Part shown: in pieces, positions 9,352 through 19,238 of the stretch
How positions within the stretch are numbered: the first letter of the stretch is position 1
Layout: each line of letters begins with the position of its first letter
NCBI GenBank assembly: GCA_027596945.1
Contig: JADGJH010000115.1
Location: 1-25,613 of the forward strand
Direction of reading: 5' to 3'
DNA length: 25,613 nucleotides
Source of the DNA: Physocladia obscura
Taxonomy: Eukaryota; Chytridiomycota; Chytridiomycetes; Chytridiales; Chytriomycetaceae
Made by a program: the position numbers and the translations under genes
Notes under the pieces: model-generated
The model's input: the letters and a program-made list of their open reading frames with translations, nothing else
Database searches by the model: none
What the model was told of the DNA's origin: nothing

Positions 9352-11725
9352 ATGGCGCTCAAAATCCCAAAGATTGGCCTCAACACGATGCTGAAAGACG
9401 GTTACAAGGTTTATTCATCCATCCATCCATTCTGGGCTTTATTTGCTTCTTTGCGTCACCGGCTAACGCTCTTCCCCTTTCTTCAAGCATATGCAAGGCC
9501 TTGATGAAGCAGTTTACAGAAACATTGCCGCAACCAGAGAGCTTTCGCAAATCACTCGCACTTCACTTGGTCCAAACGGTTGGTTTCTGCCGTTTAATTC
9601 CCCGCTCTCAGCTGTAAATAAAAATATTGACACACAACGCAGGCCGCAATAAAATGGTTATTAATCATTTGGAGAAGCTGTTTGTCACGAATGATGCCGC
9701 AACGATTATTAAAGAGCTTGAAGTTATTCACCCTGCCGCAAAGTTGTTGGTGATGGCGTCCCAGCAACAAGAAGCTGAGGTGAACTACCAACAAAAATCA
9801 TATGTGGTTGCAAAATTAAAAAAAAGCAAGCGACGCGTGCTGAAAAAAAACTGAGCCAGGCAGAGCTCTTTTAATATGCAAAACTGAAGCGAATGTAGCG
9901 AGAATCAAATAAATTGGCAACCAGATCATGTGCTCACCTTGCAAAAATTATTAGATGGGTGATGCGACAAACTTCGTCGTTGTTTTCGCGGGGGAGCTGT
10001 TGCAACAAGCAGAATATTTGCTCAAGATGGGCTTGGTTCCATCTGAAATTATTGATGGATACGACGTTGCCGCGAAAAAAGCATTCGAGATTATTCAGAG
10101 TAAGAAAATACTAAGGCGTATATGTTTCGCTCAACATACATCTTAATTAATGATAAAATTTAGCTCTCCAAGTCCACACTCTCGAAAACCCCCACTCAAA
10201 AAGCGACCTAATCTCTCTCGTAAAACCGGTAATCGCATCAAAACAATATGGCTACGAAGATCTCCTTTCAAACCTCGTTGCAACTGCTGCCCTCGAAATA
10301 ATGCCTAAAATTCCATCCCAATTCAATGTGGACTCGATCCGTGTTGTGAAAATCCTTGGTGGTAGTATCCACGACACAGCCGTTGTGCGCGGCATGGTGT
10401 TTGGGCGTGAGGCGGAAGGCGTTGTAACAAAAGCGAATGCCGCCAAGATTGCGATTTTCACGTGTCCGATTGATGTGTCTCTGACGGAAACGAAGGGTAC
10501 TGTTTTGATTCATAATGCGAAGGAGATGCTGGATTTTAGTAAAGGGGAAGAAGCAAAATTGGAAGAGGTATTATCCAACCTTTAAAAGAACAAAACAAAA
10601 AAAGCGTGAGCAAAGCGAGTCCTTTGTTATACGTGAAGGGAGCAAGTCACGAAGAATTCAGAAAGAAAAAGAGTAGAAACAAAAAGGAAATTTTTCATGA
10701 ATGAGAGGAAAAGAGCGAAGTTAGCGAGTAACGATAATGGAGCTATGAACTAGCGAAGAGTGAAAAAAAATAAAGCATAGCAACTGTGATTGGAGTGAAG
10801 CGAAACGTTATTGTTTTTCATTTATTTATTTTATTATGCAGGCAATCAAGCAAATTGCAGACGTAGGCGTCTCTGTCGTTGTGACGGGATCTGGCATCGG
10901 AGAACTGGCTTTGCACTTTATGAACCGATACAACATTATGGTCGTAAAAGTCCTCTCAAAATTCGACATCCGTCGCCTCTGCAAAGTTATCGGCGCCACA
11001 GCCCTCACCCGCCTCGGTGCTCCAACTCCTGAAGAAGTTGGCTTTTGTGACATTGTCGAAAGTGTCGAAATCGGGTCCGACCGCTGCACCGTGTTCCGGC
11101 AAGAAAACGAAACGACGAAAACCGCTACGATCGTACTGCGTGGGGGCACAACCAACACTATTGATGACTTGGAGCGCGCTGTGGACGATGGCGTGAATGT
11201 TGTGAAGGCAGCGGTGAAGGATGGACGGCTGGTTGCGGGTGCTGGTGCTTGTGAGATTGAGATTGCGAGACGGTTGACGGAGATAGGAGAACGGACTGCT
11301 GGGTTGAATCAATATTCGATTAAGAAGTTTGCTGAGGCTTTTGAAGTTATTCCGAGAACTTTGGCCGAAAATGCAGGATTGGATGTAAGAACAAAAAAAT
11401 TTATTTTCCTCCTTTCACACTATTATCATATTTTTTATTAATTGTTTTTCCTTTTTATTAGTCAACTGAAGTTTTGTCACGTCTATACGCATCCCACCAA
11501 GCGAAAAATGCATCAATGGGTGTCGACATTGAAGGTGAAAACAACGACATTCTCGACTCAGCCAAAGCCGGAATCTACGACCTGCTCGCGTCCAAACTGA
11601 TGGCCATCAAGCTTGCAACCCATGCTGCTAGTACGATTCTGAGCGTCGACCAAATTATTATGAGTAAGCCAGCTGGTGGGCCGAAAGCGCCACAGCAGAC
11701 TCGGGGGGAGGAGTTGGATGATTGA
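9352..11725 (+). CDS. CCT8: CCT8, theta subunit of chaperonin TRiC/CCT
   Basis: Seven exons: 9352-9408, 9488-9578, 9643-9779, 9955-10099, 10164-10567, 10842-11384, 11462-11725, giving 546 aa, the usual CCT8 length. It is a subunit of the cytosolic group II chaperonin that folds actin, tubulin and other proteins with ATP. Theta-specific matches: LGPNGRNKMVINHLEKLFVT, NDAATI, ELEVIHPAAKLLVMASQQQE, the central WD-like segment FDIRRLCKVIGATAL, ERAVDDGVN, QYSIKKFAEAFEVIPRTLAE and the end VDQIIMSKPAGGPKAP. The nucleotide motif normally GDGT reads GDAT (D98). Introns are 79, 64, 175, 64, 274 and 77 nt. Introns 3 and 5 are AGCGA-rich. AATAAA lies at 11736. The start is the ATG in an AACAAG leader context. 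Confidence 0.97.
9780..9954 (+). other. CCT8 intron 3 with AGCGA motifs
   Basis: A 175-nt intron, donor gtgaac, acceptor attag. It holds three AGCGA copies on the sense strand (about 9828, 9887 and 9896). No ORF or RNA fold recognised by eye. Confidence 0.7.
10568..10841 (+). other. CCT8 intron 5 with AGCGA motifs
   Basis: A 274-nt, purine-rich intron, donor gtatta, acceptor atgcag, the longest intron of the gene. Sense-strand AGCGA occurs five times (about 10614, 10712, 10722, 10752 and 10799). The sequence is A/G-rich up to a short pyrimidine/T tract before the acceptor. Confidence 0.75.
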
Positions 11726-11872
11726 TTTCAGGTTGAATAAATTATTTTTTATCTGAGATTGATTTTATAAGAGCAGATTCTTGAGTGAGTTATAAGTTGA
11801 CTTTTTTTTGTTCGTTTCATCTCTCACTCATGGGGAATCAGGCCATTTTTCATCATTTCTGTTAGATTGAAA

Positions 11873-13032
11873 ATGGCAGTATTGGTGACAGGATTTGCCG
11901 TGTTCGGATTCTTGACGTTGGCCGTCTATCTCGTCCCGCTTATCTACCAAACGATATTCTTTCGGGTGCAAAATCTGAAAAAGAAATACAGAGCTGATTG
12001 GGCACTAGTGACAGGTCCAATACATAATTCTTATTTTCAACACTTCACTTTCTGAGAGCAGTATTCCTCTACCGAAAACCAATAAACAGGCGGAAGCTCG
12101 GGCATTGGCCTTGCATTAACAAAGACACTTGCTACTCAGGGTGTAAATGTTGTTGTGGTATGTTTCTCCGTAAATATCGGTTCGCGTTAACCAACAATAT
12201 ATTTCATTCCAGGCTGCGCTCGATGACAAGTTTATGGAATCTGCCAAAGGGTCGCTACCGAAAGAGTTTCCGGCCGTCAGGTTTCGATTCGCGGCTGTCA
12301 ATCTTGGCGCGTCAGACCCGGCTGTTTATATGAAACCTCTGATTGAATCAACTCGAGACATTCCTGTGTCTCTGATCTTCAACAATGCAGGTGCTCACAA
12401 TCTGATTTTATTTACTATTTTAATAAGTTGACCCAAAAAAATGTTGAAAAAAAGGATATATTCTTGTTGGTATTTTCAATCTCACGCCAATCGAAGCACT
12501 CACTGCAAATCTCAACTGCAACAACACGGCCCCTATTCACATTACCCACCACTTTTCGAACCGTATGATCAACGAAAAATTACGCGGCTGTATCTGCTTC
12601 ACGTCCTCACCGGGTGGTTTTATGGCATCTCCAATGGCAACCCTCTACAGCACCACCAAGGCCTTCCTCACGAATTTCGCGACTTCAATCGCCCCGGAAC
12701 TTGTTGTCGAAGGCATTGACGTGTGTGTAGTTCATCCAAGTCCAACAAATACTGGCTTTTACAGCGGAGCTGGATTAATGAGTGCTCTCAAATTTTTTCA
12801 ACGTACAGCTGTGTCGCCTCAGCAAATTGCGGATGCGCTCTTCAAATGTGTTGGACGTACTGTTGTTGCGGATCATGGATACTACAGCGTTGCTAATCGT
12901 CTGCTGTTGAAGATTTTGGATTATACTGTCATGAGTGACTTGATGCTTATTTTTGTAAGAGGACAAGCAGATTTTGTAAACATCAAAAAGGATCAGTTGG
13001 CGAAAATCGAAGCAAAAAAGAAAAGCTTGTAA
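11873..13032 (+). CDS. ER-type short-chain dehydrogenase/reductase
   Basis: Four exons: 11873-12014, 12090-12157, 12213-12390, 12455-13032, giving 321 aa. An N-terminal hydrophobic segment (residues about 4-28) anchors it. The Rossmann NAD(P) motif is VTGGSSGIGLAL. NNAG is the structural motif after strand 4. The catalytic set is the Ser in FTSSPGG with YSTTK (YxxxK). The last four residues, KKSL, fit the KKxx ER-retrieval signal, so it is probably an ER membrane enzyme. The overall plan resembles 17-beta-hydroxysteroid dehydrogenase/3-ketoacyl-CoA reductase relatives, but the substrate cannot be told from sequence. Introns are 75, 55 and 64 nt, the last ending in AAG. It starts 147 bp after CCT8, on the same strand. 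Confidence 0.88.
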
Positions 13033-13157
13033 ATTCATGGTTTGGGAACTCTGTACAAGCAACTAAAAAAAAAAATTTCTGTGATGTTTGCACCTTTTCA
13101 TTCTTTGAGATTTACATTGTACAAAAACAGACCTCTAAATTTACCTTGAATCACAGA

Positions 13158-14228
13158 ATGAAGCAGATTTTCGATTTAGTGTGTTTGGCGGCCAAGGTTG
13201 TCGCTGTTGCCCTTAAACCGGACTACGCACCAGAAAGGGATGAAGAATTTTCGGAAATTCAAGAAATCGCCCGAGGTGTGCCGTTCACTCCAATTAATTG
13301 CCTGCGTAAAATGATAATAATAATAAAACAGGTACAGACTCTCAGCTTGTAGCCGGAACGTCATCTGCTCTTACCGCTCGTTCTTCAAATTACCCATTAA
13401 CAGATTGCCAAATTAGTATAATGCTTCAGATTACAAATCAATTTGAAAATGGCCCAACTTCAAGCGGCTTGTTGAGTGCGATGAAAACTGTCTTACTGTA
13501 TTCTCTAATATTTTTTTCAAAATTTTTTGGAATTCAGAATCTACAATTCCTGTGAAGAAACGCCCGACTCTCAAGGCATCTCCGCCGGATTTATTCAATT
13601 CACAAGTTGCTCTGGCAGTATCTTATCCGTTTGCAACGATTATATTTCGGCGTATCCATCTGCTGCAAAATTTTTCTGCATACCTTTCTTGCCAGCACTA
13701 CAAGCAGCGACTGGCGCCTCATACTGTAACGAAAATGGAGATTCTACGACGATCAATATGTCAAAATACGGTCTTGGCAATTTCTGCTCACAGTGGACAA
13801 ATGCAGCCAACACAGATCCCAACTTTAACGCAATTCAACGCGAGAACGCGCTGAATAATTATCTAGGCACTATAATGCCCCTCGTTAAAGAATACGGTGT
13901 CACCGCACCGGCACTCATTGCACAAATGTACGACACGAATGTGCAACTTGGGCTGGCTGGTTTATCGCAAATTGCAAGTGCAGCGAAATATAGAGCAAAA
14001 GGAAGTCCTGCAACCGGATTGCCGCAAATGAGGTGGCTCGACGCATTTTTATTTGCGCGTCATACTTACTTACTACAGCTTGGAGGCGCGTATGCAAACA
14101 CTTTGTATCGTGTTAAGGCATTCCATGATGGTATTTACAGTACTGGAAACCTCAATTTTGCGAATAATCGGGCCGTTTTGGCTCCTGATGGCTCATGGAC
14201 AACAACTAGTATTCCAATTACTTGCTAA
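13158..14228 (+). CDS. secreted chitosanase, glycoside hydrolase family 46
   Basis: Three exons: 13158-13275, 13332-13470, 13538-14228, giving 315 aa. It should cleave beta-1,4 links in chitosan, outside the cell. A hydrophobic N-terminus (residues 1-19) looks like a signal peptide. GH46 catalytic residues are well placed: Glu78 in QFEN and Asp96 in PDSQGISAGFIQFTS are 18 apart, the same spacing as E22/D40 of the Streptomyces N174 enzyme. Further family-like parts are NDYISAYPSAAKFFCIPFLP and the helical C-terminal half, with several Cys that may form disulfides. Both splice joins keep frame (introns 56 and 67 nt; donors gtgtgc and gttgag). AATAAA is at 14235. The match is to short motifs, so GH46 membership is likely rather than certain. 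A decayed copy follows downstream. Confidence 0.82.
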
Positions 14229-14613
14229 ATTCGCAATAAATTATGACATCTTCTTTTCACAAGAGTTTTACCCGGTTTTAATTTTGCAATTGTTTCTATG
14301 CAAATAAGAGATTTACCTCATATATTGTGCCATCGATAATCTACTCTGCGGATCATAAAATTGGCCAAACTTTTGAACATGTTTTTGAAAGGAACGAAAA
14401 CAATGATACATTTAATCCCTGTTTTGCACCTTTTTATTAACACAAATATCCATAATTGCATTAAAATAAGAATGAATTCCAGAAAGAGATGAATATTTCA
14501 TAATTGAAAATATCATAAAAAGCGCGGATTCTATGAAAGCAATTAATCAATAAATACAAACGAGCAAAGGTGGGTCAGCTTTTGGAAAATGGAATACATA
14601 TTCAATGACAGAA
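14229..14613. other. intergenic, between chitosanase and its decayed copy
   Basis: AT-rich DNA with a polyadenylation-like AATAAA at 14235-14240. I see nothing else. The last part may be unrecognisable 5' sequence of the duplicated copy. Confidence 0.5.
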
Positions 14614-14989
14614 TATCAAATCGAGACCATGCTTCACATCACCGACTAGATTAAAAATAGATTAATAAATAATGGATTGTAATTGTGTTTTACTTCAAGA
14701 AGTTTTCAATAGCATTTACAATTCCTATGAAGTGACGGTCGATTCTCACGATATCTTGAAATATATTGCCGTGCAAACAACAAAGCATGCGAAAGGCAGT
14801 CCTACTACTTATGTTTCGGACTTGGAATGTTTGAGTGAATTTTTGAATGCACTTACTGTTTAGAAGGCGCACATTTGGATAGCAACGTTTTATCGTCTAA
14901 GTATTTGGGCTACTGACAATCTTCAGTTTGCAAATAACCAGTTTACTTTGGCTGCGGACAGAATGGTTATCTCAATCATGTGGCTATAA
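14614..14989 (+). pseudogene. decayed, truncated GH46 chitosanase copy
   Basis: Pieces match the intact chitosanase upstream in the same order. YQIETMLHITD-stop matches CQISIMLQITN. After an intron remnant ending ttcaatag comes IYNSYEVTVDSHDI against IYNSCEETPDSQGI. Then, after a large deletion, KHAKGSPTTYVSDLECLSEFL matches KYRAKGSPATGLPQMRWLDAFL, and finally TDNLQFANNQFTLAAD matches TGNLNFANNRAVLAPD. The catalytic Glu is lost behind a stop, the middle of the protein is missing, and a second stop lies at about 14863. This is a tandem duplicate that has decayed. Confidence 0.8.
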
Positions 14990-15121
14990 AATTTTTTAAG
15001 GTGCCACAGTTGTAAAGTCGAAAATTTTTGAAATTTTTTCTGATGATGCAATCGATGACGTTCAGGTTGCGTACTCAACTCATCAGATAAGAAAAGCAAA
15101 GAAGCCTGACACTGGAAAAAA

Positions 15122-17265
15122 ATGATGAGAATCGTTCTTCTTTTGGGAATCTCCTTTATTACATCAGTGAACGCCGGCGCATGCTTTTCGGGGCCGCTTC
15201 CTTTTTTCAACTCCGAAACCAACAATCAAATTACTGCAAACAGCAGTTATCCAATCGGATCAAATATTCGAGTGGAAACTGCTGCGCCATATTCTGAATC
15301 GAAAACACAAGTCGAAACTAGCGACAGTCCAAAGAGACCAAATATTATTTTTATTCTGACGGACGATCAAGATGTCCACATGGATTCTCTTGAATACATG
15401 CCTTTTGTCAAGAAACATTTAATTGACAAAGGAACGCTCTTCAAAAACCACTTTACTACGACGGCAATTTGCTGTCCGAGTCGGGTGTCTCTCCTGAAAG
15501 GCCAGTTTGCGCACAACACAAAATTCGTTGACGTTCATGGAGAGCATGGTTAGTTTTTTTACATTCAAGTGTATTTTTATAATCTCATGATGCTTCTGTT
15601 TTTCAGGTGGTTACGACAAGTTTTTGCGAGAAGGATTAAACAACGAGTATCTCCCAAAGTGGCTCCAAAGTGCCGGATACGCAACATATTACGTCGGTAA
15701 ATTTTTGAACGGATATGCCATTCCGAATTACGATCAAACACCAGGAGGCTGGAATGTTTTCGATACTCTCGTCCACCCTTACGTTTATGATAACTTCCAT
15801 CCTGTCTTTGCGAGAAATGGTGAAAAAATCAACGACTATGAAGGAACGTTCCAAGTTGACGTAATTCAGGATAAGGGTTGGTCTTATTTTTTTTTCTCTA
15901 TCAGACGCAGTTCTCAATTACTTATGGACAGCGCTCGAAATTCTTGGTGACGCGTTAGGTCCCGCAAAAGACGAGCAAAAACCTTTTTTTCTCTATCTGG
16001 CACCCACGGCACCACACACAGAAATACTGTTTCCGAAGAATGGAGGCGCAGACGGAAAGCCATACGTAAAAGTGCAAATGACTCAAGCTATTCCTGCCAA
16101 ACGCCACGCAAATCTCTTTCCAGATGCGCAAGTTCCCCGCAGGAAAAACTTCAATACTGCTGATGTTTCTGGGAAACCAGGCTACATTGCGCAGCTTCCA
16201 TTGTTGGATGAAAAGGTGATTTTCTGCAAAATATACCGCTGATTGCTGATGCAATGAGCAAATAACAACAGATATTAATAATAGTAATAATGATAATAAA
16301 AATAATAGGAAATTGAAAATCTTGATCACTGGTACAGACAGCGATTACGAAGTTTGCAGGCAGTAGATGAGTTGGTAGACTCGGTTGTAAAAGCTGTTGA
16401 AGAAGCTGGGCAAAGCGACAACACGTATATTTTTTATTCTTCTGACAATGGGTACCATCTTGGTCTGCATCGGTTAAATGCCGGAAAAACCACGCCTTAT
16501 GAAGATGATGTGAACATTCCGTTAATTGTCAGGTAAAATTTCCATTTTTTTTTTTTCAGTTGAATTATGGTTAGATCTAACTGAAATTTTTTTTTAAGGG
16601 GACCTGGTGTTGCACATGGCGCCGTTCGCAAAGATTCGTCTTCTACACATACAGACATTGCACCAACTTTTGTAAAAATTGCTGGTGCCGCGAATGAAGC
16701 ATACGAATTTGATGGAACTCCAATACCAATTCATTCTGAAGAAGTGGAAGATGCGAACAGAGAATCGTTTGCTGTCGAGTTTTGGAGACCTTATGAATCC
16801 GAAACTTTCCAAATTCCAAACATTGAGGAGAACATATATCGATCCGTCAGAGTCGTTGGAAAAGATTATTCGTATTTGTATACGGTATGGTGCACTGGTG
16901 AGTTGAACTGCTATTTTTTAATTTTAATTGTTATTAATTCGTTTCAATGGTAAAAAATAGGACATCGTGAATTATACAATCATAAAACTGATCCCGAGCA
17001 AATCACAAATATTTACAAAGAAGCTTCTGTCTCTCTGATCAATCGCCTAGACGCCTTGCTTGTGGCATTAAAAGATTGTATTGGAAGCCAATGTTCTCAT
17101 CCTTGGAACAGTTTGCATTTAGACGGAGATGTTAAAAATTTGGGCGAAGCATTGAACAGCAAATTTGATGAATTCTATCAGAGTACTGGAAGATTGGAAA
17201 TCAAGGAATGTTTACGTGGGTTCTATCCAGAAAACGAAAGCGTGAGACCTGCATTGAAACAATGA
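15122..17265 (+). CDS. secreted sulfatase (arylsulfatase / GlcNAc-6-sulfatase-like)
   Basis: Six exons: 15122-15548, 15607-15876, 15905-16215, 16309-16532, 16599-16897, 16961-17265, giving 611 aa. It should hydrolyse sulfate esters on an extracellular or lysosome-like substrate. A signal peptide (residues about 1-18) precedes the domain. Family landmarks: RPNIIFILTDDQD (metal Asp pair 81-82), CCPSRVSLLKGQFAHNT (C117 of C-x-P-S-R is the residue converted to formylglycine), YATYYVGKFLNGY, FFLYLAPTAPHTE, NLFPDAQVPR, YSSDNGYHLG (metal Asp/Asn), NIPLIVRGPGV and HTDIAPTFVKIAG. This combination resembles N-acetylglucosamine-6-sulfatases and fungal arylsulfatases; the substrate is not decided. Introns are 58, 28, 93, 66 and 63 nt. 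The 28-nt one is exceptional. Intron 4 ends in AAG. AATAAA is at 17275. Confidence 0.93.
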
Positions 17266-17392
17266 TAATGTCGTAATAAATGTCGTTTTTTAAATTTTTT
17301 TTCCATTTTCATGACGGCGGCGCTGAACAAAAAATTCATGTTGCATCATCTGAGTTTTGAACTTCATTTCATCAAAAAATTTCCAACTGACA

Positions 17393-17840
17393 ATGCCCAA
17401 AGCACCTGACCTTACAGCTGCATACGACACAAGTTCATCGCAATCACCGTCCCAAACCATTGACAACCCGGAACAACCGCCTGCGTACACTATTATGGAT
17501 GAAACTATTGTTGATGTAAGCTCTGAGGTAACTTGGGCTTGTTTCCATGCAATTTTCGACAATTTACACAGTGTTGGACAATGGCATTTTTACACAGCCA
17601 GCTTCAGATAGACATCTGAACCAAAACTCTAATGCATCATCTATTCCGATTCCGGAAGTCACTTTAGGCGCTAGTCAACCGCACAGCCAGCGGAAGCAGA
17701 ATCGGAAGGACGCAGTTCGAGCAAAATACAATGCCTTCAAGCAAAAAACTCATACAAATTGTTGCTTGATTGATATTCTCTGGGCAGCTATTTTTATCGT
17801 TTTTGATGTGCTTTTAGCTATTGTCTTGTGCATTTTTTGA
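17393..17840 (+). CDS. small C-terminally anchored protein with PPxY motif
   Basis: Two exons, 17393-17527 and 17598-17840, giving 125 aa. An alternative donor at 17516 (gtaagc) would drop four residues, VSSE. Both donors are in phase with the acceptor at 17597. The N-terminus is Ser/Thr/Pro-rich and contains PPAY, a PPxY ligand for WW domains such as those of Nedd4/Rsp5 ubiquitin ligases. A basic stretch (SQRKQNRKDAVRAKYNAFKQK) precedes a C-terminal hydrophobic segment that runs to the last residue (CCLIDILWAAIFIVFDVLLA and on). This suggests a tail-anchored membrane protein facing the cytosol. I recognise no named family. A role as an adaptor for membrane-protein ubiquitination is inference only. 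AATAAA is at 17865. Confidence 0.65.
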
Positions 17841-18428
17841 TTGATTTTGATATCAATACAAAATAATAAAATTTTAGAAATTTATTATCATTGATTTGTG
17901 AATGACTTGTTGCGTCCTGCAGGGGCAACATATGATGGTGTTATTTTATTGTAACGAGAAATCTCAACAAAATTGAATTTTTTTAGCATTAACCTTACAG
18001 AGAGGTTTAGCACCGTGACCACTCCACGACACTACCTGACTGAATTCAGCTCAACTTTCCACACAATCGTTTGATATAAAAAGTTGACCAATTTAAGGAT
18101 CCAGCAGTGATTATGTGAGTGCCTTGTTGAAACAGACTGCTTTTTGTGTTTTAATTGTTTCTGTAGAACCTGCTTGTCGGCGACAATTTCTCAACCCAAA
18201 TCACCATTATGTTTTAATTTCTTGAACCACAGCAGTATTCAATCGAAAGAAAAGAATCAAAGATATTACATGGAGACAAAAATTAAGTTTGCCTATGAAA
18301 TTAATTTTTTTAAATCAAACTGAAAAAATTAACTCCAGAGTTGCTTACGTGATGTTTTCGTTCGTGATTATTGTTGCTTGTTTTCTCATTGTGTCCGACC
18401 AAAAAAAAAAACCCACGAAACCCTAAAA
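17841..18428. other. intergenic region
   Basis: It holds the 3' end of the PPxY gene and the promoter side of the CFEM-like gene. A TATAAA lies at 18075-18080, far from the ATG and of unknown relevance. A poly-A run (about 18401-18411) sits in the leader just before the start codon at 18429. No tRNA or other RNA gene recognised. Confidence 0.5.
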
Positions 18429-18977
18429 ATGGTTCACAAGACAATTTTGTTAGCGTCCGCTACCCTAGCATTGGCAAGCGTTGCGTCAGCCGATTTGGTA
18501 TCGGAAATCAATGCGGAAATCCAAGCAATTCCTGCGTGCGCAAAGTCGTGCATTGGCGCCGAGTCGTCAGTGGACAGCTCAAACGTACAACTGTTTTGCT
18601 CGTTGGACGTGACGGCTGAGGCGCAGAGTTCGCATGCTCAGTGCATTGCGACATTGACGAGTTGTTCGGCTGCTGATCTACAGGCCGAATCCACCGCGTT
18701 TGCCATGATTCTTTCTTTGTGCGAAGGCGGCTCTATTGTTTCCTCCGCCGAATCCTCTACCACTGCTGAATCCTCTACTACTACCACAGGTGCCATTACC
18801 TCTGCCACTACTATTAATAAGGCAACTGCTGCTGCTGTTACTACTGTTGCTACAACTGTTGCTTCTGCGAGTTCATCAGGTTCAAAAGTTTCTGGAAGTA
18901 GCTCCAGCATCTTGACAAAGTCATTCGCTGCTGGTATTGCTGTATTTGCTTCTTTTGTTGCTTTTGCTTTTCTCTGA
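18429..18977 (+). CDS. CFEM-like GPI-anchored cell-surface protein
   Basis: Single exon, 182 aa. Residues 1-20 form a signal peptide (ILLASATLALASVASA). A Cys-containing domain follows: IPACAKSCIG fits the PxCAxxC start of the fungal CFEM domain, with later Cys in FCSLD, QCIAT, TSCS and SLC. That is six Cys in all, against the usual eight, so it is a variant or a relative. A Ser/Thr/Ala-rich stalk follows, likely O-glycosylated. The C-terminus has a Ser/Gly-rich likely GPI attachment site and a hydrophobic tail (FAAGIAVFASFVAFAFL). The expected place is the plasma membrane or cell wall. CFEM proteins act in haem uptake or adhesion in other fungi; the role here is unknown. The start is the ATG that gives the signal peptide; upstream in-frame codons lack an ATG. 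AATAAA is at 19043. Confidence 0.78.
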   Translation: MVHKTILLASATLALASVASADLVSEINAEIQAIPACAKSCIGAESSVDSSNVQLFCSLDVTAEAQSSHAQCIATLTSCSAADLQAESTAFAMILSLCEGGSIVSSAESSTTAESSTTTTGAITSATTINKATAAAVTTVATTVASASSSGSKVSGSSSSILTKSFAAGIAVFASFVAFAFL

Positions 18978-19238
18978 TGGCAGAAGACACTGAGCTGACG
19001 GCAGACACCGAACTTAAAAAGCCTCATAAAAATTATTTAAAAAATAAATTTTTTTTTGTGATTTCACAAATTCATCAGCCCACAATCTTTTTTTAAATAC
19101 GACTTATTTAAAACGACCACAGAAGAACTAGAGTTAACTTATATTCCTCATATATCTCTCCTTTTTGGCGTGTTTTTGTTCCACTACGGGGCGTTTTGGT
19201 GGCATTGTATTTCTTGCCGGAACACGTCAGGTGGTAGA
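18978..19238. other. intergenic between convergent loci
   Basis: It contains the 3' end of the CFEM-like gene and whatever follows the broken pectin esterase on the minus strand. No supported feature beyond the polyadenylation-like AATAAA. Confidence 0.45.
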
